Source of the DNA: Cylindrodendrum hubeiense
Lineage: Eukaryota; Ascomycota; Sordariomycetes; Hypocreales; Nectriaceae
NCBI GenBank assembly: GCA_014621425.1
Contig: JAANBB010000033.1
Coordinates: forward strand, 62,001 to 126,000
DNA length: 64,000 nt
Reading direction: 5' to 3'
The notes beneath the pieces were generated by a model. It did no database searches. It had not been told where the DNA came from and was given only the letters and a program-made list of their open reading frames with translations. A program made the translations under genes and the position numbers. Positions 56,206 to 64,000 of this stretch are shown in pieces. Each line of letters starts with the position of its first letter. Position 1 is the stretch's first letter.

Positions 56206-57580
56206 ATGCACTCGACAAACGAAAACCTCCACGTCATTATCATCGGGTGTGGTATTGCAGGACTTGCTGCTGCCCGCTTCATTCGTGAACACCATCGTGT
56301 GACCATCTACGAGCGAGCTGGACAAGATGCCGCCACCGGTGGACATGGAATTAGCCTGTTCCCTAATGCGGTGAAACTTCTTGACACTATCGATTTCAAC
56401 CGTGACAGGGCTGGGGCAGTGACGTGCTGTGGATATCGATCCTATACCAAAACCGGAAAGATGAAGACCGATGTGGAGGTTGACTTCTTGGATCGCTACG
56501 GAGCGAACAGTCTTACCATGAAACGATCCGACTTTAGAGATGAGCTCTACCGACTTGCAACCGCATCGGCTACCGAGTTGGGCATTGTGGTAAACCCCGT
56601 CAAGACGGTTTTCCATAATGGTGCGGTTGATGTTGATCCCGAGACTGGCGAAGTCACCCTGGCAGATGGAAGCAAAGATGTGGGAGATGCTGTGATCAGT
56701 ACGCACGACTTTATTCTATATTCTCGAATTTTACAATGCACTAGAATATGCTAACCATATTGACCCTCTCTAGTTGCCGATGGCGTGCACTCCCGCCTCC
56801 GAGCCAAAGTCTTGAGGACAGACGAACATGTTTCCAAAAAGATGGGGCTCACTTGCTTCCGCCTCGCCATATCTGCAGAGAAGACCAAAAAGGTTCTCGG
56901 TAAGCTGCCTGATTGGTGGGAGCCTGGTGTTGGCAAGGGAAGAATTTCGCTGCTTGAAGCCGACGACGGGACGCCCCGATTCATCACGGCCTATCCGTAT
57001 CGCCATTTCGATTACATGAACCTGGCATGCAACTTCCCCACCCGCGAAGACCGACGTTCCGCGCCTGGATCCTGGTACGCGGAAGCAGATCGCGACGAGC
57101 TACTGGAAACCTTTGGGGACTTTGGGGATGAAATTGTCCAACTGCTTAAGTAAGTTGACTCACCCGACTAGTAGTCTATCGGCAAACTGACTAGTTGACT
57201 ATAGAGTCGCCGATGATCTCAAGACGTGGGATCTCCAAGATCTTGACCCATTGCCCACATTTACGAAAGGACGAACCATCCTCATCGGTGATGCCGCGCA
57301 CGCTATGTCAGTGCTGCAGGGCCAAGGAGGAAACATGGCCGTCGAGGACGGAGAGAGTTTCAGGCTCCTTACCTCCAAAATCACTCGGGCTAGCGTGCCT
57401 GCTGTTCTTGAGAAAATCGACAGCATCAGAAGGCCACGAGCCAAGCAAGTTCTCGCCGACACGCGCAAGATGGTTCGTGAGATGTCGATTGAAGAGAGAT
57501 TCTCGAGGATGGATTTTAACATGAGCTACAACGGCATCCACGATGCGATCAAGAAGTTGGAGGTGAACGGAGATAAGTAG
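56206..57580 (+). CDS. FAD-dependent aromatic-type monooxygenase
   Basis: Three exons (56206-56698, 56774-57149, 57205-57580) total 1245 nt, 414 residues. The N-terminal FAD loop is IIIGCGIAGLAAARF, with the acidic end of the second strand in YER. The DG motif is ADGVHSRLR (spanning the first intron), and the GD motif is GRTILIGDAAHAM, followed by GQGGNMAVEDG where most members have GQGANxAxED. This places it in the salicylate hydroxylase/zeaxanthin-epoxidase-like group, which uses NAD(P)H and oxygen to hydroxylate or epoxidise a small molecule. Common in secondary-metabolite pathways; substrate unknown. No signal peptide. It is followed 500 nt downstream by another oxidoreductase-type gene in the same orientation. 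Confidence 0.85.
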
Positions 57581-58085
57581 CGGCTTAGTATTTAACACCC
57601 GATGTACGATATCTAGTCCGTTTGTGACATATCGCAACCGCAAATCTATTGTAGGGTCGTTGGATAATGGGATTATCTGGAGATCGACAAATGTCTGCGT
57701 CGTGATTTGACCGTCCTCTGTTGTTCATCCCCTAAGCCTATTCGGCTTTCAGTAAGCACTAAAGAAGTGGTGTGGCCATCTGACGCGGCCTTCGTTGCCT
57801 TCCTCAAAGGGATTGGAGATCCGCAATGGGTGAGTGGGGGCAGGATTTTGTCGCGGAGAGAATAAATACGACAGCAAATCGGCACTGCTTTTCGATAACC
57901 GGACTATCAGCCTGCCCTATCTTCAGGCCCATGATCCAAGAGGTGCAGCTTCAACCTCCACTTGTCATGCATGTGCTGTTGCCCTATCGTCCCAGATTTT
58001 CATATATGCATACAAACGAAATCTTACCTCATATCTACGTTTTTGTTCTCCATATAATATCGCGCAAGCCATTCTCTGGTTTGTC
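57581..58085. other. Intergenic region
   Basis: About 500 nt with no gene supported. The frame at 57826-58089 overlaps the start of the next gene and lacks motifs. Confidence 0.4.
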
Positions 58086-58981
58086 ATGAAGCTAATTGTT
58101 GCGGGCGCGACTGGCTACGTGGCCACAGAAGTCGTTCGCCAAGCGTTGGCAAACAAGTCAATCACGTCACTGGTGGCTCTCGGGCGCCGAGCAACTTCGA
58201 TCCCTGTGGATTTAGCATCTGATGCCGATGTCACGAAATTTAAATCGGTCGTTTGTGATGATTTTAGCGATTACCCTCAGAGCATACGGGCTGACCTATC
58301 AGGCGCTGATGCTGTTATCTGGTATACACCCACCGCATGTGATACCTTTTCCACTATGCATCCCTCAAATACGAAAGGAAATACGAGAAATACAGGCCTG
58401 ATAAATTGAATAGGCTTATTGCTATAACCCCATCCAGGTCGAAGCTAAGGCCCTGGGATGAGGTGCGCAAAATCTGCCTGGAATATACGGTGACGGGATT
58501 AAAGACGCTGTCACAGCTCTCAGGTGACAGGTCGGCCGGACCAATGCGGTTTATTTACACCAGCGGTGACAGAGCAGAACGAGATCCTACCAAAAAACCC
58601 TATGTCTTGGGCGACTACTCATTGATGCGGGTAGGTTCTCATCCCCGCCGTTGTCTGCATATTCTGTAAACTGATTAAATTTTCGTATAGGGAGAGGCAG
58701 AGTCGGCAGTAATTAACCATGGAAAGGAATCACCAGGCCGCATAGAACCATACGTTGTGAAGCCAGGGTTGATTAACCCTGTCGGCGGGGGGAATGTTCT
58801 TACCAGGACCGTACAGGCTATTGGTGGTAGTATTCTTACTCTTCCAGTCGTTGCCTTGGATGAAATGGCAGCTGCGTTGATTAACCTGGCCATCTTTGGG
58901 GCCGAGAAGGACACTCTGCGTAATGAGGACATAGTCAAGCTTGGCCGAACTGTTTTGAGAGAGAGCCAATCGTCTTCCTAG
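58086..58981 (+). CDS. NAD(P)-binding NmrA/epimerase-like protein
   Basis: Three exons (58086-58321, 58414-58630, 58691-58981) total 744 nt, 247 residues. It starts directly with the Rossmann strand and loop (MKLIVAGATGYVATEVVRQAL), then VALGRR and FRFIYTSGDRAE-like FIYTSGDRA, and GEAESAVIN (with Tyr missing at the usual Tyr-x3-Lys). It is short for an NmrA-like protein but complete by phase. Role unclear: an atypical SDR acting on a small molecule or sensing dinucleotides. Same orientation as the FAD monooxygenase, 500 nt downstream. Confidence 0.7.
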
Positions 58982-59559
58982 TGGCCATGAAATTTCATCT
59001 ACCACAAGATGCCAAGTTATTTGGGGAAACAGACTGCAACGGTGTATTTAAATATTGCAGCTGGATCTATCTGGATACCTCAGAGAATAAGAGTATGCCC
59101 TTGGGCGGGGCTATAAAATGCAAAGGGGGTGTGCCTATGTCGCCAGGCTAACTCCGTATTACGGCAGAAGCAGTCACGCAGCGCCTGTCACGCAACACTT
59201 TTCACGCGGCACAGCATTTATACAAATGAGTTCTGACGTCTCCGCAAATAAATGGAGATGTCGTTTCGGGGTTGCAAGGGATTTCGGGTTCCAAACCTTT
59301 ACAAATTATTAATTTGGCTGCCTAAACCACCAGGCAGCAGCGGGGAGAGTAGTCCGGCCATATTCGACTGCGGCTTGACTTAACTTCAACATCTTGTAAC
59401 ACGTAGCCAATGAATTGATCCGGGTTCTTTACCACTTTTATTACTTCTCACCAATCAATTGCTGATCGGTACTTGATTGTAGGGCTCCAATCACTTCTTC
59501 GGGATACCTGACGCTAACAAAGCCGAGAAGCGAATATTGCTCGCAACCAGATAGCAACC
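58982..59559. other. Intergenic region
   Basis: Nearly 580 nt without a supported gene; contains the promoter of the alpha/beta hydrolase gene. Confidence 0.4.
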
Positions 59560-60405
59560 ATGGATGAAGCGGCACCCGCGCAGGATGGCGTCAAGCCACA
59601 CCCGGAGTTGTGGTATCTATCTATCAATGAGAACGCGTCCAATACGATCGTCATGCTGCATGGCTTAGGCACGTCGCATAGGGAGTGGATGCTTGTCTGG
59701 CCATTTCTCACATCGTACCACTTGCTGGTCGTCGACATGTGCGGGCACTCCGGATCATCCGGCATTCGACCGGCGACAATACCAGCACAGGCTGAGCATG
59801 TGGCAGCTCTAATTCAGTCCAAGGCGCATGGAGGCACTGCGCATGTTGTTGGGTTGTCGATGGGTGGCTTCGTGACTGTTGAGCTCGCCCGCACGTATCC
59901 GCAGGTGGTGCGATCAGCCTTCGCCACGGGCGCTGCACCCTTTTCGGGAATTCGGATGTGGGCGGCGAATCACGCGCAAGTGTTGGGCGTTATGAACACA
60001 GCCATGCATTCAGTGTTACTTCAGAGGCTGAGTGGCTGGCTCGACGAAATGGCATGGTCAGCTCAAGGCTTAACAATCCCGGATCAGCTGAGGCGAGATC
60101 TGAAGGAAAACAACTCATCCGAGCTCATCGTAGAAGTGTTTACAAGCATTGCCGATGTCCAGATTAGTGGGATGGAGAAGGTTCCAGTAAGAGCATTGGT
60201 GGTAGCAGGTGGAAAGATGGATGATGTTGCATCTACAACGTTGCAGGGCGCTGCGCTTAAGGCTGGATGTCCGGATAGCAAGGCTGTGGTTGTAAGAGCC
60301 GCGTTTCACCCTTGGAACCTGCAGCTGCCAGAGCTTTTCGCACAGGGTATCTTGGCCTGGGTCGAGCAACGCGAGCTCCCCGAGGAGTTCGAGACGCTTG
60401 CGTAA
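59560..60405 (+). CDS. Alpha/beta hydrolase
   Basis: Single exon, 281 residues. The oxyanion region is MLHGLGTSHREW, the nucleophile elbow GLSMGG (Ser about residue 101), and the catalytic His lies in AAFHPWNLQLPELF near the C-terminus; the acid is likely the Asp in GGKMDD. No signal peptide or membrane anchor, so a cytosolic esterase, lactonase or similar hydrolase is expected; the substrate is not readable. Confidence 0.82.
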   Translation: MDEAAPAQDGVKPHPELWYLSINENASNTIVMLHGLGTSHREWMLVWPFLTSYHLLVVDMCGHSGSSGIRPATIPAQAEHVAALIQSKAHGGTAHVVGLSMGGFVTVELARTYPQVVRSAFATGAAPFSGIRMWAANHAQVLGVMNTAMHSVLLQRLSGWLDEMAWSAQGLTIPDQLRRDLKENNSSELIVEVFTSIADVQISGMEKVPVRALVVAGGKMDDVASTTLQGAALKAGCPDSKAVVVRAAFHPWNLQLPELFAQGILAWVEQRELPEEFETLA

Positions 60406-61133
60406 TCTGTACCGATTTGTACCGATAAACTTGCATCACCGTTTGATATTTATCTAAAGCTTTAAACGAAAGTTGAGATATGATTTAGCGCATGAGATGG
60501 AAGCCAATCGAATAATGGAGTCTCAAAATAATTGCTTTTCTGCGTCGAAGATAGCCAGTATTTGCATTAAGACTTTCCGTTTTCATCTTCACCCTCGATG
60601 TTTACCTCGGCTTTTGCCTCATTCGATCATGGCCGGGCGGTATCGTCCGTCTAGCACCATCCTTGTTTGAGTGTACGTACAAGATCTTACCTGCTGTGCT
60701 TGACAATCTTACCGCACACACACCTAAACCTGCTGTTCGTATATGCACCTGACTATCAACATTGATCCTCCAACCTTCACTGCCTCGAACCAGTCGGAAT
60801 TTAGGGGATATCTCTGGAATCAAAACTGCCTATCTCCATGTATAGTAACTGCTTATCTCCATGTATTGAATACCAGCTGCGTTGCAATCGGGCTCCGTGA
60901 TGAAAGACATACGTCATTCGGAGCATCACAGCCCTGATTATCATCACGGAAGGGCTGATCGAGGAAATATAGTATCCGAAACATGTGATTTATCATCAAG
61001 ATGAAGACATACGATTATGCCAGTTGTGTTTTCACAAATATTTAAGGTGCCAAGAGGCCTCGTCGAAATCAATACCAGATCAACAGCCTCAATATTCAAG
61101 CCAATCCACTCTGATACTCTTCATCTCTTCATC
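60406..61133. other. Intergenic region
   Basis: About 730 nt, AT-rich in parts, no gene supported. Confidence 0.4.
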
Positions 61134-61992
61134 ATGACTACCAAAGACATCGTCTTCATCACTGGAGCCAACACTGGCATTGGCTACCAGGCAGTCAAGA
61201 GCCTGCTACAGTCTCCCAAACCCTACCACATTCTCCTCGGAAGCCGTTCCTTGCTGAAAGGCGAAGCAGCCGTTGCAAAGCTTGCTGAAGAAACCGATAA
61301 CGGTCACAGCACGGTTGAGGCAGTGGAAATCGATATTACCGACGATGACTCTATCCAAAGAGCGTTTCAGTTTGTTTGGGATAAGTTCGGACGTGTTGAT
61401 GTTCTGGTCAATAATGCCGGTGAGTTGACAATACGAAGTATAAGCCACCATGCTAATGATAACTTTCCTATTAGGGGCATGCTTCGATACCACCTTTGAT
61501 AATGATGGTAAGAACTTCCGTAACGTCTTCAACGAAACCTACAACGTCAATGTGGCAGGGACTCAAGTCTTCACCTATGTGTTTGCCCCCCTGCTCTTAA
61601 AATCATCCTCCCCCAGGCTTCTCTTCAACACATCGGGTAGGTCTAGTCTAGCCAAAGAGGCCGCTCACGAACAGGTACCCAAGTTTGCACCGGGGTGGCC
61701 AAAGCAGAGTGACAGTGCCTGGCTTGCACAGGGCTATCGGTCATCCAAGGCCGCACTCAATATGATTATGTTGACGTGGCAGACGGTTCTCAAAGAGGAT
61801 AATGTCAAAGTTTGGTGCATCAACCCTGGCCTTCTCGCCACGAACCTAGGCGGAAGCAAGAGCCGTTTGGAGAAAATGGGGGCGGCCGATCCGTCGATTG
61901 GAGGAAATCTGATCCGGCAGGCGATTGAGGGCGAGAGAGATGCAGATATGGGCAAGGTAGTTTGTCGAAACGGCGGAGTTCAAGCTTGGTAG
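61134..61992 (+). CDS. Short-chain dehydrogenase/reductase (classical SDR)
   Basis: Two exons (61134-61419 and 61475-61992) total 804 nt, 267 residues. The cofactor loop is TGANTGIGYQA with SRS (LGSRS) after the second strand, then NNAG spanning the intron, catalytic Ser in LFNTSGR, and Tyr-Lys as YRSSK, followed by INPGLLATNLGG. All catalytic residues are present. The start at 61134 (MTTKDIVFITGAN) is clear. Probably an NADP(H)-dependent carbonyl reductase of a small molecule; related enzymes in the window (33933, 47757, 58086) point to an accessory metabolism island. Confidence 0.88.
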
Positions 61993-62409
61993 ACTGGACT
62001 GAAGCTTTCTTTCTTCCACTCCAGTTGATGGATCATTTTTACACTCTACTACAATTTTACTAGACGCCGCGAAGACAATCCTATTCCACAAACGTGCCAG
62101 ACGAATGAATTCATCGGTGGGTGGTGCTGGTTGCCGTAACCGTACTAGTGAGCAAGCGCAAAATCTACAATGCCTGAAAGTCCCAAAACCCCCAAACCAG
62201 GAGCAAATTGCTATAACACGAATGTGCCACAACCTTACGCCAAGTGGTGTATCAACTATAAATGACTTGCATAATTTTTTATAAATACATTACCTTCTGT
62301 AATACTCATATAACTATTGTAAATTCTGTCTCTTGCCAATTAAATATTACATACCGTTGGTAAAACTTGGGAGCGTTATGCAGAAAGTATTGGGCCATAA
62401 TGTTTTAAA

Positions 62410-62556
62410 GATTAAGGGCCCTAGGGCGGCTGCAGAAGGTGCCTGTACTGCTAAAGATTAGGGGCTCACAGGTCCTAGAAATTAGGGGTTATATCCACTA
62501 ATGATTAGGGGCTGGGCGCAGTAGATTTAGGGGTCAAGCACTGGTATTTAGGGGCT
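62410..62556 (+). repeat. Phased TTAGGGG array
   Basis: TTAGGGG cores begin at 62458, 62482, 62505, 62527 and 62548, a spacing of 24, 23, 22 and 21 nt, with a variant core (TTAAGGG) at 62412, about two periods earlier. Between cores the sequence is not conserved except that several units read GATTAGGGGCT. This is regular but short, and not a telomere tract. It may be a set of sub-terminal motifs of a DNA transposon, or a protein-binding array. Confidence 0.6.
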
Positions 62557-62575
62557 GGCTGATTTAAGTGTAATT

Positions 62576-62596
62576 CCCGAAGGCTCAATTTTCGGG
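62576..62596. repeat. Inverted repeat CCCGAA-N9-TTCGGG
   Basis: CCCGAA (62576-62581) and TTCGGG (62591-62596) form a 6-nt perfect inverted repeat, extending to about 9 of 10 nt with flanking AT. It lies 20 nt beyond the end of the TTAGGGG array. Confidence 0.45.
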
Positions 62597-64000
62597 ATTT
62601 CGACTGTTGCGGACCTCACCTAATGTTCAACCGTACAAGCCGTCGGCACAGTGGCTTGTAAGTGCGGTTTGGGTCAATAGCCTCAACACAGCGCGAGAGT
62701 GACATGGCCAACCAGCCGAGCCAAGACTAGTCTAGCTTTGCATGCTCTGGCGCGGAACGACGTCGGGGTGAGCAGGCCATAGTAAAGCTAGAACAGAATG
62801 CGTCGGGCATCGACTGTGACGCGGTTGCTGAGCCAGCCTAGCTAGACCGAAAAGCTGTGTCGTGAGAAAATACCGGGATAAAAAAAAAAGCAACCAGCGT
62901 ACCGAACAAGCGCGATCATAATGGTGGCGCAGGATACGACGCTGAACGCGACGACAAGGACTGCCGGCACGAGAATAGCAGCTTATAACTGTCCGAGGTT
63001 TCAATAATCGTGGGGTACCAGCAGGCTGAGTCTCAACACGGGTGCGGCAGCTCGCGCCGGCGACAGATGGAACAAAAATAGCGATAGCATGTACCATATC
63101 CAAGTCCATTTTCCTTTACATCCCACGACAGGCCCAAGTATGAGGCTACTAGCGGTGCCGTGTCTTTGACACGAATTACGGGCGGGACATCGGCGAACGG
63201 CTCCAGGGCCGTGGTCGGTATAGTACCGCGCGGATCACGGCCCGGGTCCGACCGATGGCATTGGCTCCGGCGGGCACCGAGCAGCGTCATCAAGGCGACC
63301 TCGCCCAACTCGACGCGGCATCCGCTCGATTTCAAACCAAGGTCAGCCTGATGCGGGTGCTCTATTCGGCCAAGATCCGGGCCGTGTGTGTTCTAGATGG
63401 TGCCCCCTCCACCAGCCGGCCGGGAAGCCAACTCCGCCAGATAGGCCTCGCAGCCAAGTTTAAGGACCCGAACAGTATGCAGAGCCTCAGTCGTCCAAAT
63501 AAAATTCAGCTTCGGTCCTATCGGTGCCACTTCCATCCGTTCCGTCGCAGGGAAGGGACTTAGATCAGCGTCGGCCTTGGCCAAGGAGCGCAACGCGTGT
63601 ACATGACTGCGCCTGTCTTCGCAAGAGGCGTCGAATACGACGGAAAGTCTAACCAGAATGCGGACTTTGATGTGATTAGTCGGCGCAGTTGGGACAGTCC
63701 AACCTCTACTTCGACGAAGGCTGCTGAAACGCTGACGATCACACCCTATGGCTTTCCGGTTGAACCGGACGTGAACATGACCCAGGTATCACCTCATGAC
63801 CCCGGCCGGCATGCATGTTGGCCATGTTAGGTCAATTTAGATTATTTTGAAAGTATAATACACGCCTGCTTTAGCCCAGACGAGTTTGGCCCGTACATTG
63901 GAGTCGTCGCCGTCGACCGGTGTGCATCCGACGCCGACTGTGAGCACAGCCAATATGCCCACATATATCTCAGATAGCCCAGAACTCGCCCATACCCCAG

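Larger units (their letters stand above)
61993..64000. other. Right-edge region without recognisable genes
   Basis: About 2 kb. 62230-62360 is AT-rich. 62410-62560 contains a TTAGGGG array (listed separately), followed by an inverted repeat at 62575-62597. Frames at 63033-63335, 63255-63563 and 63597-63830 have no recognisable motif. The last frame could be part of a gene running off the window (it continues Ser/Thr/Pro-rich to 64000 in another frame), but I cannot support it. Confidence 0.4.

Noticed and set aside
62410..62556. Telomere or interstitial telomere tract
   Set aside because: Units are TTAGGGG separated by 14-17 unrelated nt, not contiguous TTAGGG repeats.
63255..63830. Gene running off the right edge
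   Set aside because: Frames lack recognisable domains, and splice joining to 64000 could not be supported.

Overview
The window looks like a gene-dense accessory stretch of a filamentous ascomycete chromosome (Pezizomycotina, probably Sordariomycetes; the class is my inference). The evidence is split genes with short GT-AG introns (about 47-126 nt, often with a CTAAC/CTGAC-like branch site), fungal-only families (Zn(II)2Cys6 regulators, NmrA-like proteins, PDR-type ABC transporters, NLR-like ankyrin proteins), Kex2-type KR sites in a secreted protein, and single-gene transcription units. No rRNA, tRNA, CRISPR or bacterial-type operon was seen. No PKS, NRPS or terpene synthase lies in the window.

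Layout. 0.4-6.6 kb: an NmrA-like NAD(P)-binding protein convergent with a full-size PDR-type ABC transporter (11 exons). 6.6-12.1 kb: a gene-poor stretch, an HxxxDG acyltransferase and a DUF924 protein. 12.4-24.1 kb: three genes that look like one immunity or allorecognition locus. These are an intracellular subtilase with an ankyrin-like N-terminal half, a divergently transcribed 297-residue beta-rich protein of unknown function, and a 1,895-residue NLR-like protein (alpha/beta-hydrolase-like, degenerate NTPase, ankyrin repeats, ZZ zinc finger). 24.5-26.6 kb: a small membrane protein and an acyl-CoA thioesterase-like protein. 27.4-29.5 kb: the last two enzymes of tyrosine/homogentisate breakdown (maleylacetoacetate isomerase and fumarylacetoacetase), convergent.

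30-37 kb: a retroelement gag-like fragment, a Zn(II)2Cys6 regulator divergent from a short-chain dehydrogenase, and an AIF/AMID-like FAD oxidoreductase. 37.6-41.8 kb: a second Zn(II)2Cys6 regulator packed 25 nt behind a sugar-type MFS transporter. 42.9-48.8 kb: a cytochrome P450 divergent from its own NADPH-cytochrome P450 reductase, followed by an NAD-dependent epimerase-like protein. 49-56 kb: a seven-exon calmodulin-like gene, a decayed gene with an in-frame stop, and a repetitive Gly/Leu-rich secreted protein. 56-62 kb: an FAD monooxygenase, an NmrA/epimerase-like protein, an alpha/beta hydrolase and another SDR. The last 2 kb holds no recognisable gene but has an array of TTAGGGG cores spaced 24-21 nt apart.

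The strongest lead for an undescribed system is the 12.4-24.1 kb trio. Its protease-plus-small-beta-rich-protein arrangement recalls the fungal HET-Q2/HET-Q1 (subtilase/gasdermin-like) cell-death pair. The small protein's relation to gasdermins is not shown by anything I can compute here.

Exon coordinates were built by hand from GT/AG sites and reading-frame continuity. For most split genes the exon lengths sum to a multiple of three, which supports the models. Exceptions are the ABC transporter (intron positions approximate) and the C-terminal exons of the two Zn(II)2Cys6 regulators (not resolved individually).
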